From Acanthaster planci (Eukaryota > Echinodermata > Asteroidea > Valvatida > Acanthasteridae): 37,752 bases of DNA. The stretch lies in the NCBI RefSeq assembly GCF_001949145.1, contig NW_019091642.1, positions 168,892 through 206,643 on the forward strand, written 5' to 3'. Below are positions 10,901-22,900 of the stretch, in pieces. The position numbers were made by a program, and so were the translations under genes. The stretch's first letter is position 1. Every line of letters starts with the position of its first letter. Below the pieces are notes generated by a model, which was not told where the DNA came from, did no database searches, and saw nothing but the letters and a program-made list of their open reading frames with translations.

Positions 10901-13900
10901 TTTTCCATTTCTCTTCTTTCAGACAGTGTGGAAACTGCCCCAAAATGTAGCAAAACACTCCAGAATGCCAGAACGGTTACATAAATTTGCTTGCCAAACA
11001 TAACCATGACCACCCCCCCAAAAAATGATTCTGGATCCATCCTCTATTAGTTTATCTTTCCTGGGATACATTTATCGTTGGGATACATTTACCGGGCTGT
11101 TTAAATTTGATAAAAAGTCAGTAGCTTGAATTGAGCATAAATTTAAATGTAGTAAGATTAATTGACCTTGCCACATCTATTTCTACTGTTCACACGTGAC
11201 GTTGGGTCATAAGAGACCCTGAATGGAAAGAAAATAATTTATATTCAGACCTGGGAACCAGACTATCGGGCGGGAGTTTATAAAACGGGTGTATGCATGT
11301 GGCAGACGTATACGCCAGGACCGTACAAACATAAGTTGGTCCCAAGCTTTTTTTGTACCAAACAGTATTCCCCTACGGAAACTCTGACTCCAAATAACAG
11401 TTAAAAAATTAAGAAAAAAACTGCCCTGTTTTCTGCTTGTACAGAGCAGATTGTCCCACACCAACAACTGTGCAGGTGAAATTCAAACCACGACATGAAA
11501 TGGAGTAGTTTCAATTAGAATCATACTATTTTGCAAGGTTCCGTCTATCATTCCATAGCTCACCATATTAGTATTCAGTAAAAGAAAAAAGGATACCTAC
11601 CGCACACTTCTTCGTCTGATCCGTCTGCGCAGTCCGACACTGTGTCACATAGGCTTGTCTCATGAACGCATCTACTTTCAGAAAGACAAAGGAATTCGTC
11701 GCCGGAGCAAATACCTACGCGACAAATAGAAATACGCACGGATGATATGTCAGTCTTGCCCTTTAACGGCCTGTTTGCTCAAAATTTGTACTTTCTCAGT
11801 TCAATTCTGGACCCTTACGTTAAATACTTACTGCATCCTATTTCGTCGCTGTAGTCGGGACAATCGATGTAACCATCACAAACGTGAGATCGGCTTATAC
11901 ATTCCCCTGACGCGCATGCGTGTCCAGTGTCTTCACATTCTGGAATCATACAGTAAAATTTTCAGTTTAAGAGTTTTTGATGGAAGGGGCAGATTAGTGG
12001 TTTTTTTCTAATCACACTACTGATTTATATCTAAGACCTTTTGAGGGTCAGAAATTACCCTTTCCAGGTTTAAAAGATGGTCTTTATTAGCCAAAATTAC
12101 CTAGAAATGGACCATTACCCCCCAAAAGACCAGGCCACCGGGAAAGCAAATTCTGAATCCATGTGTGGGTGCTTTTCAAGGTTTATCAGATAGAAGAAAC
12201 TTGAGTTCATCCCACTATATGAAGAGGATAATAAATGCGTTTAAGACCAGCTCGCAAGAATGGAAGCGGCTAATGCCCCGAGCCGCAGGCGGTGGCATTT
12301 TCCACGTTCGTTCACCTGAGCTGCTCTGAAACGTTAGTTTAAGACCGGTCAAGTACATATTTATTCCCATTCGTAGATATCCTTTTAGTTAGAGTCCAAA
12401 GAAGTCTTTCTAATGATACATTTCCAACGATTTTGTTCTATGTATTGACTTTCATTTTCCCGAGCACCCTCGTTCGTTTTATGGTATATTCCTTCTGCAA
12501 ATTGTGTAGAAGAATATGTATACATTGACTTGGCGAGCGCGGGGTGTTCTCCGGGCTACGTCGTACGATCCCTCTTGACCAATAGGAATGGACGAAACAG
12601 TCTCGTATCTAGGTGCAACGGGTTTTTTACGCAGCAAGCATTATCACTTCTCGGGATGCATCATCAAATGTTAATACGTGGTCAAGTTACACGGTGTTGA
12701 ATAGGGAAACTGTCTGGGGTATTTATGAAAAGATGTTAATACGCGTTTAAGCTGTCTGATGTTATGAATCTTTAATAACTATAATCATAAAATCTTTCCA
12801 AAAGTTAAAATACCTGTTTTCCTTATCTGTACAATTTCCAAATGAATTATCTCGGAATCCAAGGCTTGTAACTGATCATTTGGAAGAGCTCCGAATTTAT
12901 ACTTGATCCACATCAAGCTTCCAACTGACGTCACAGCTTCTCTATAAGATATGAAGTCTGAACGGGAAAAGTCGACGTTTATGACCGTCGTAGACTCGTT
13001 CGAGATGTCATGACCTTCACCCATAGCGAGGTACAGATTCGGATACACGAGATGGCTCTGTGGGATACGGCGCAGTAAAACGGTTACCCGGTGATCTGCT
13101 AATGCAGTGATGAGAAATAGACAGTCCCCCGCGTGGCCGCTGTACTCAGGAAAGATGCTGTAAAGTTGGTAAGATATAACATGTCGCTCTCCATCCGAGA
13201 GATCTATCCCTGGAGTGTCCACACAATGGCCTAGTAAAATAATCGATATTTTATATATATTTGATATATTTGCTTTACATTAAGTTCTGCTTGAGCAAAA
13301 ATGTTTTTGCTTAAGAAAACAAGAATTTTCAAGGCACCTGACACGCAGTAATGCACGTAATCAAACTGATTGACTTTGTTCACATCATTGGTTTTGAAAA
13401 TCGGTTTTAAAACATAATTTATATTATATAATCATCAATTTGAAATTATTAATTAGCATAAATGACATTTATTTGTACTGAAGTTTTGCTTTTTGTAGTT
13501 TTCCTGTTGAGTTTTGGGTAATATAAAGTAAGCTTTTCTTTAAATGTAATATGCCAACTTGTCGAAAGGAACCCCATTGATAGTTAATGTCATTAATATT
13601 AATTTAAAGAGTTCAACCAATCTACACTTCAACCATACGGCGCTTTTCGCCCACTCATCCAAATCAATGTGTTCCTACCACAAAGGTATTCGTCCATCAT
13701 ATCTTGGCACTGCGCAAGTCCATCGCAAAGCAGACTTTCGTCCAGGCATCTGTTGCCATCACAGGTAAAGACACTGTCTTCACACCCATCTGTTTTACAA
13801 AGGAAGCAACAAAACTCCTCAGGACATCGAGATTTCGATTCAAAACAGAAAGAAACGTCCTCTTTTCCAAATGCCTGTTATAAAACAGCAATAATATAGG

Positions 13901-16900
13901 TATCAGAGAAGCCTACTTGATGAACTAATACAGATTACATCAAACTTGCCTCAAAATAAATCGCTCACATGGCTTTGATTATTACACCTACAGTAACATT
14001 ATACGTTACCTGGCATCTCTGCTAACAAAGCTAATTTACGGTAATAATTCCTTAATGAGATTTGATTACCAGTCATTTTAAGTGGTAGGCCCTGCGGTCT
14101 CTGTGGTACGGTGCATTAACGCTACAGCCGTCATATCATAATTTGTCAAAACAACCCGTCACTGAAAAATCACCCCAGAACCATTGACCAAACGGAGTCT
14201 CGTGACTGTAATTACTTACTGCATCCTCTCTCGTCACTCAAAGAGGGGCATTGTGGGATGCCGTCACATCGCTGATTCGGCGGGAGACACACTTCAGAAC
14301 CATAGCAAGCAAACTCATCTGGCCCACAGTCTGTATGTAAATGCAAAGTTTTGATTATGCCGTGTATTTCTGAGTCGTTAAGAGGCAATAAGTTGTCCAT
14401 ATTCGCCAGTCGTAAGTCAAACTTGTAACGGCTTTTACGAACTGGTGCATTCAGGTTCACACACATCGGTTACATTCAGATAGTCAATCTTTGTGGTTCT
14501 GTCGTTTTCATTTACAGTCAACAGACATTTCAACAAATGGTGGTTAACTTAACTTCAGATGAAATATACAGATTGTTTGAGTATGTCTTTCCCATAAATA
14601 CTACAGTATGGAAACGTCCACAGTCAAGATAAGAAATTAAACAAAGCAATAAGAGAAAAGATCATAATCATAAAATTTCAAAATGTGATTTAAGGAAATA
14701 CACTGCTGCAATATTTTTAATCAGTATTAACATTTACTGTATAATCAAAGTTCGCTCAAGTGATATTTGTTTTACCATCTGAAGGTTAGCGATATTGCCC
14801 CCAAATTGTAAATCACTATTTGCCTTTGTGTATTTTTGATCGGTAATTTGTAAATTTGGAGTATAGGAAACAGTACAATCTAATTATTTTTCTAGGTATT
14901 TTCCATTTCAGTCCCATGTGCATCTTATCTTTATGAACTTTTCTTTTTTTTTTAATTTGCCAAATTTACGCGTAAACTGTACTCTCCGGCTCGATGTATC
15001 TCCTGTATTAAAGCTCAAAGTACAATGATCATGACTGCCCAAACTTCCCCTTCTAGTCACCCAGTGCGAAATTTATTGACGGTTATGCACTTTTTAATTG
15101 AATGAATTTAGTTCTAAATCGAAAACATGACAAGCGAATTTGGAGGTTCCATCGTGTATAAAAAGAGTTTTTTAAATTATTTGACTGTGACGATGGCAAA
15201 AAATAGAAAATGCACTTTGACATACAAATACGAATCAGGAAACATTATGCCAAAGATAACCAACGGCTTTCCCTGTTTGGAAACATGGAAATAAAGTGTG
15301 TTCTTCCTCCCTTAATTGTTATGCATATTTTCTTCTGTTTTCAAGAAATTTCATGGACAATAGAAAATCATGAATAATATTCCAAAGAAACGAATTTTAA
15401 CGGAAGTATGATGAAATTATGGTTGTTTTAAATGGACTTCTTGAGCAACCTCTTCCCAAAGCTCTGACAAATTTGTATAAACGAAAGGAGTATTCGAATG
15501 ACTGCTCAAACAACAAATTAGAATGGCACTCTCAATTGATGGTCGAATGCAAATACAAAGACGCATTTAACTGAAACCGAATTTGAATAGGAGTTGGATT
15601 AAACTAAATGATGCTAATAAAACTGAGCGGGAAACTTACCTGTCTCGATGAATGTTCTCAGCGTGAAGGACATTATGCTTGGTATTGTGAACGGAACTGG
15701 AGCCATGCTCACTACGATCCATAGTGACACTCCAGCAGTTGGTGAATACGATGAAGGCACATTCCATTTCGAACTGGTAAGCGTCAGAAACGTCGCTGAC
15801 AGATCAACAGTGTCATTTTCGCTCACAGTGCCAAACATCAAGGTTGTGCCATCAGCAGGACGTCCTGTCGTCTTGATTTCAACTCGAGACTGAGGTGGTG
15901 TAGCTACAAAGAACAAGCAGCTCTTACCAAACGGCGAAGCACTGACTTCAAAGTCCCTCCTTTCCTCAGAATTCAAAGATTGATGTTGCTGATAGCTGCA
16001 TATATCTGTGACGATGTTGAATTGAAAAAACGATATTTAGTTTCTAAAAGCGATATATAAGTAAAAAGTATACGCTAATGAAGTATGTCATTTGTACATA
16101 GATTTTGTATATGTTTTAACGGAATGCTGCCTTCCAGTAACGAAGGATACGCAAGAAAATTTAATCTTACGAAGAATACTTGCGTAATTTAAGATGAATT
16201 TTACTGGGCCATCTTTTCTAACACAGATTGTCTTAACGGGGTTTCTTGCATCAGCCTTACCCATATAGTTACACTGGCTTTCATCCCAGTAGTCTGGACA
16301 GTCAAACTTGCCATCACACAACGCATAACTGGTAATGCAAACAGTTACCTCCAACTTATTTCCACAAGTGATAAATTCATCGGGACAAATTCCTGCAAAG
16401 GGGGGATAAAGTACGAACATATTGATTATTGTGGGCATTCATTACCCGAACTTTCAGCTATTCCATTCCACCACAGGTGGGGTTCTAGAGTCCATTATTT
16501 TGAGGGCAAGACCCTTTGCACGTGACGTCCCCTTTTAACTTTTGCTATTGCTCTTTCAATTTGAAATTAAAAAAAGCTAGTGTCTATCGCGCATAATGCA
16601 AAATGATTACAGACTAGTCATTTAAAATTAACTTTAAAAAATGAATACAAAATTGCGATTCCTTAGTTTTGGGGAGGGGGCTATACGAAAGTTTGAGGAC
16701 TGTGCACATCAAATTTACAAAATTACATCCCCGAACTTACTAACAATTAATTTTATGTGGATTCCGGGTCTATGGTTTTGTAAAAATGGAATGCAGCTAT
16801 ATGTAATGAGCAATAGAATTTAAACTTTCCATGATAGAATGTAATTGACGTTTAGAAAATTGGACAAAAGATTTATGAACTACATGTATGTACAAAAGGT

Positions 16901-19900
16901 ATCAATAATTGCAAGACTGTACCACAATAGCTTCAGAAGTAAAATTCTCAGAAAATCTCAGATATTCTCTTAGCATTTATACCCTACTTTGAAATTAGGG
17001 TAGGAGTTACATACTTTCATCCCGCTGGTAGATATCCATTGCAACATAAGGCTCAGAGGGTCCATATGCACCAAATGAGCCGTATGTGAAGGGTAGGAAC
17101 TGGCTAGAGCTCACTGTTATCCAAGCAGTCGATGTTTGATTTCCAATGAAGACTTTTTCATTATAAGAGGGAGAGTCAGTGATGAAAATCGTACTCTGGA
17201 CCACTGTTGGGTCCCGGCCCAGTCCAGCCGACACACGAAACTTCCAATTTGGTTGTAAATCCAACGTGAGGATTTCAAAAAACACGTAGGCGTTCACCTC
17301 GCTCACAATTGACCACGAACACACGTAAAATCCACTGGGGTGTAGAAAATGTGCGGAGGTGAATTCAAAGAAAGTTTCCTCTTGAGGGCGTATTACATAT
17401 TCGTTCCCACCGCATACAGAATCTACAAATTCAAAAGAAAACAAAAATTTAAAAACGCTACCTTTTGACGCGAACGTTCACGCATCCATAGAAAATGCCT
17501 GCTTCGTGCATAGACCGTTCTAATGTATTTATCCGCAACGAGCTTTCGGAGTTTCGGCTAGATCTGTTTTCTGAACGTCTCCGTGTACTTATAATAGGGT
17601 AAAGTCCTAAATCTTGCCTCATGTGGCCAACATCCTGAACCTGCGATAGACCTGGGCTTGAGAATGGATTACGCTGTGGGTTTAACCATAGTGTATTTTT
17701 CTTATTCGGAGTAAATCCATAAAACGGCCAGTGTTGGCCATGGTTTCTGACAGGATATTGAGTAAATTTTGCCCGATTAATTTGGTCGATATTTTCGCTC
17801 CATCCATTCAATTCCAAGGAGTATTTGGTAAGGTTGAAGTATTTTATCTCAGTTTATATATACAGCACGAAGGGTAAAGAGTACAGAATAATTAAAAGGA
17901 ATAATAAGCATGCAAATAAGCATTTGTTGCGATATAGTTTACTGCACGCGCACCTAGATACCATAAAACAAGCTATAGCTCTTGCCTATATGTCAGGGCA
18001 ATGGCAGCGGATCTTCATGTCTTTAACTGGTTGAGGAGTTGGGCCTTGGCAACCTAATTGACTTTTCGTTGGTGAGAATCGCAAAACATGTTTTCGAATA
18101 TTTCATTTTGAAAGAATTAACGTACACTCTAAAAACGTCCGGGTCAGATTGACCCAGAATTGGGTCCCATTCGGCATGACCCTTTTCCAGGTCAAATTAT
18201 AACACAGGAGGGTCAAATAGGCCTATGACCCGAAAGCAGGTCATATTTTGACCCAGAAAGGGTCACGCCGAATGGGACCCAATTCTGGGTCAATCTGACC
18301 CGGAAGTTTTAGAGTGTACGTGATGCATTCATGTCTGTCTAACAGTCGACAGGTTTTGCACTACTCAGCGAGCGTTCACGGCGCGTGTAATATGTAATGC
18401 CTGTATAAACCCAGCGCACGTAACACACGATACACGTGAAGCATGTTTGGTCGAACTTTATTTCGTATAGGTATTCCCCGATCAATTTCGGCAAAAGAGC
18501 AGCCAATTTAATTGTTGTGCATTCGAACTACAGCCATTTTGCCACTCCAGTTTTACTGCGTTTTAACTTCCGAAGTCAGGCTTCCACTTAGTTTTGAGCC
18601 ATTCGGTTTCCTTAAGCAGTGTGTTAAATTTAGGATTTGTTTTGGTGGAACACAATATTCATTTAATTTAGCGACGACAAGGGCGTGCAAAATCGACATT
18701 TAATCTATATGGTTAATAAAGATATCTTTATATCTACAAAGATATCTCTATTTCTATTAGATTTTTTTGTCTCTTTCGAATAACCAATAGAGATACTTGT
18801 ATCTCTAAGAGAGGGGTACTTGTATCTCTATTAAAGGTGGTGTACACTATTGGTTTTTTGTTGTAATTTCACAAGGTTGGCTAATTACAGTGTATAATAT
18901 TCACTGCAACTTACATTACACTCACTTGTTTCATGTTTGAGTCAACTGCTTTGTGAAATATCGAGAAAAATAGCGCAGCATTTTCAACGCTTAATTGGAA
19001 GGTCTTGCAGTTTATATTGCGTAAAATCTATGGCTTATTGGGCGTTCGCAGTACAAGTGAACATCGTCCGCGGGGTCAGGGTTAGCCCCACTAGAGTGGC
19101 ACGGACTCTCACTCCCGATCCATCCTTAGCCACACATCCGAATACGCAATTACGTGTCGGCGTACTGAACATATTCGGCGCACCCATTTATTTCCCCCGT
19201 GATTTCACTCAAGTTATTCACCTATTTTCCAGTCTTTTTGCCTTTATCCATTCAATCTAACGGGCTTGCTCTCACAGTTGCCATCCTTAAAATAAGATCG
19301 AGACATATGTAATACACGGACTGAGCGATAAGATACTACATGTACTAATGGGCGCTTCTAAAACTTTGGCAGCAGATTAGATGTCTTGACATGGAACAGC
19401 CATTGAGAAGATTAGGGGTCAAGTGACGTTATGTTCAACGACCCTATTTTAAAGATGGCGACTGTGAGAGCGAGCCCGTTAGATTGAATGGATAAAGGCA
19501 ACAAGACTGGAAAATACCTAAATAACTTGAGTGAAATCATTCAATAAAGGTTTTTAGAAAGCGGAAAGGTTAGGGATCATGTCTGTGTGCAAAAGATAAT
19601 GATAAATGGGTGCGCTGAAAATGTTCAGTACGCCGACACAAAATTGCGTAGACGGGTATGTGGCTAAGGATGGATCGGGAGTGAGAGTCCGTGCCACACT
19701 AGTGGGGCTATGTCAGGGTGGGGAACAAGCATGACAGGTTCTCGTTCCCTTTAGAAAGGAGCAGTTTTCAACAGCTAGAAGTAATCAGTGAATTAACTTA
19801 GAGTAATATGCGACTCCTTGACAATGTAGCATTGCGGATTCGTGGAGAAATTTCCCCCAGGAATTAAAACGCGAACACGGCAGTCGAAACGCGTCCGTGA

Positions 19901-22900
19901 CATCGAAACGAGTAGGCCTATAATGATAATGCACATGCACGCGCGATCGTGCGCATAATGGCACTGTCATGTCAGTTCAGACGCGTCAATGAATGTGTAA
20001 AACTCCATAGTTGGGTTGTTAAAAATTAGTTATTAATTAAAAAGTAAGTATATGTCTTAAAACAACGGAGGATTAACTTGTGGAATCGTACTTTTTGTTG
20101 ACGAAAATCATCATGCTCGGAAACAGCCACCATATTCGATCATACCATTATTATCTAGGAGTGATCTTGAATTCGCAAAAGCTTTCATTGAATGAAATCC
20201 AACTTGACATTGATCTAATTTATTTTCAACTTTACGTTTAACACTTGGGTTTCTATTATTCAGTTCACAGTGCTTTTGGTGAAAGAATGTCGGTATATTT
20301 TTAGCTGCTTTTAGGTTTATTAATTCATTAATGGAAAATTCCCACAACATCTTCAAACACAACATAAGAAAACTGACCCCTGTTAAAGAATGTGACATGC
20401 GAAGTGAAATTAACTCTATTACGACGGTCGGCCGACCATCGTAAAAACAGAGAACAAACTTTTTGTTTTCTTAAAACTACATCATTCTGGGTGAAAATGT
20501 TTAAGACACTGGTTGAGAATGTCATCAACTTTCTTTCAAGTAAGCTATTTCAGGATTATACGGTAAATATCTTTTTCACGAATAAATGTTAACTTTGCAA
20601 ACTTTTGCAATAGAGATATCTCTATTTTGGGAATAAATGTTTGCACTCCTTAAAAGCTGGTTCGGTTAAAGATTTAGCTGATTTCCTTATTTTTGATTCC
20701 GCAGAAAGCCAATCCATTTCGTAAACATGCAGATTCAAATTGAAGTAAGATTAAGAAATGTCAAAAACAAACCTAAGAGCTATGAATAACCTGAAATGGA
20801 AAACGTTTGTCGGTCAAATATTTTATTTTCTTACTGTCTATTTCCCTTTGATTTTTGACCTATTCGTCGTCGTTTTCCTTATTTTCATTTGATATGTTTA
20901 TGTCATAAACTGATAAATTCCTATAATTTATTGGTTGTGTTACCTCTATTATAAGGATTCTTTTTGGTTTTTATTTACCTTGTTTTCTAATTTTAACCTA
21001 TAGGGTGTTTTCGTTTTCCTCAACCATCCATCTGTTGGTGTGCCACACACCCTAGCGTTATACCACTGCATGCACTTCAATAGAGTGACAGCGTTACCGT
21101 TCTGAATGGCCGCTTCATGAAGAAGATCTTGAAGACCTTGAAGTGTTTTCTTTTTTGTTATTGCTGATAATTCCCCGATATGTATTTTTAAAATGTAACT
21201 CCGTTCAAGAGTTCAGCAAAGCACGCCATCAGGTGTCAACGTTCAAGCTTTATGGGAATACCGTGTTAGTAAAACGGCCGCTCGTTCTGCAATTACGGGG
21301 CGTTTTACACTGAACGTTCCAATTAACTGTTTCGCACCAAGAGATGTTCCCTTGTGTTGAACCTGATAAGAAAGAAATAGCTGGCTAAAACCAATAAAGT
21401 GAAAGCTATCAAGAATGAGGCAAGGGCTTACTACAGAAAGACTCATCAAATCCAGGGCAGTTGTGTATACCATCACATAACTCCGTGTAGTCTCTGCATG
21501 AGTTGTCCCATCGGCAATAAAACTCGTCTGCTCTGCAGACGTAATCTGGTCCTGAAATAAAATACATGTAAAATATAAATAGTTGGCAATTGTCAACTAC
21601 ACGTCAAAAGTGACGGGTAAAATAAAGTAATCAAACTGTTAGTGTTGTTACATTCCTTTCTGATGTTATTTCCAGGTAAAAAAACGGATATAATGATCTG
21701 AAGAGTAAGAATAATAATGGAAATATCGATTGAAATAGTTCATATTTTGTAGGCATGTTACAATCGATGTTGGAAAATCCTGACATATAAATATCAACGG
21801 ATTCTTGAAAACCATTTTCAGAAGTTACATCGAGACCAATTACCGCATCCAAGCTCGTCAGAGGCCCCCGGGCATTCCACAGTATCAGAGCACCTGGCTT
21901 CATAAGATATACGAAGCTCGTTCAAGGAATATCTGCATTTGAATGAGCCTGGGATGAAGTTTGGTGAGGCTAAAAGGAAACAGAATCCAACAAGATGATT
22001 AATTCAGGATTATGTGTTAATCCGCGTGCAGTATGAGGGAATAGGAGATACAGTTGGGAGACTTTCGTCAAAGGGAGTAAATAAACACAGTGGCTGACTT
22101 TGCTTGAGAAGCATTGTCCTGCAGATGGGAATGGCTGAAAGGGGATCTACGGATTCATTTCAATTAAATCAATAATTCCTGTGAAACAAGACATGAATGC
22201 AGAAATTCAACAGCTGTCATGATGGTGCAGCATTGTTTGAAGCCTCTACTGCGCCTTCATACCACACTTACAGCACAACCTTTCATCAATTTCATTCGAA
22301 CAGTCGGGTACACCATCGCAGATCATTTCCGGATGGAGACACCAGCCGTCCCCGCAAGCAAATGCCCCAGGTTCTGTACAAGGAACTGCAATGAATTAAT
22401 TGAAGCAAAACGAGTTACTTTTATGCACAATGCTTGGATAAAAAAGAAAGCTTTGACTTTCATCTTCCCACCACTGATGGAAAACGGGCAGTAGAATCAT
22501 ACCCGTTTTTTCAAGCTAAGTATGAAATATATTCTAATTAGGCCTACGATGCCATCTTGTGGACGCCATTTTGTCGACATAATGTTGATAAAAGAATGAC
22601 TTTCAGTAAACCGCAGTTGGAAAGTACCACCCAAAAATAGTCTTTTGATGGGAATATTCTGAAGTTATAATTAGAACTGAACCGGGAGAGGGCCATTCTT
22701 TTTAACATTACTCCGTAAACTATACAATAAGACAATTATGTAATATACAACGCATGCTACAGACATAACAATACACAAAAGCTGGTTGTCAAGTGTATTG
22801 GCGCATTTGCAAAGGTGAAACAGTTGGTCTCAGTTATGAATTAATTACTCAAGGGTAAAGCGTCAGGTAAAGGTTTCGATTATAACGCTCTGCCCTTGAG

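Larger units (their letters stand above)
17423..21431 (-). other. Intron 4 of the GRL101-like gene, ~4 kb, repeat-bearing
   Basis: Donor GTAAGC after exon 4 and acceptor TTTGTAG before exon 5. It hosts a palindromic MITE (18120-18321) and a foldback repeat (19083-19710). No LDLa CDGxxDC-like codon run was seen in it on the minus strand, but a divergent phase 1-1 exon cannot be excluded. Confidence 0.75.

Noticed and set aside
17458-17817. Minus-strand 119-codon ORF just upstream of the CUB1 exon
   Set aside because: Lies inside intron 4, has no cysteine module, no supporting splice sites in phase 1, and exon 4 joins exon 5 cleanly without it.
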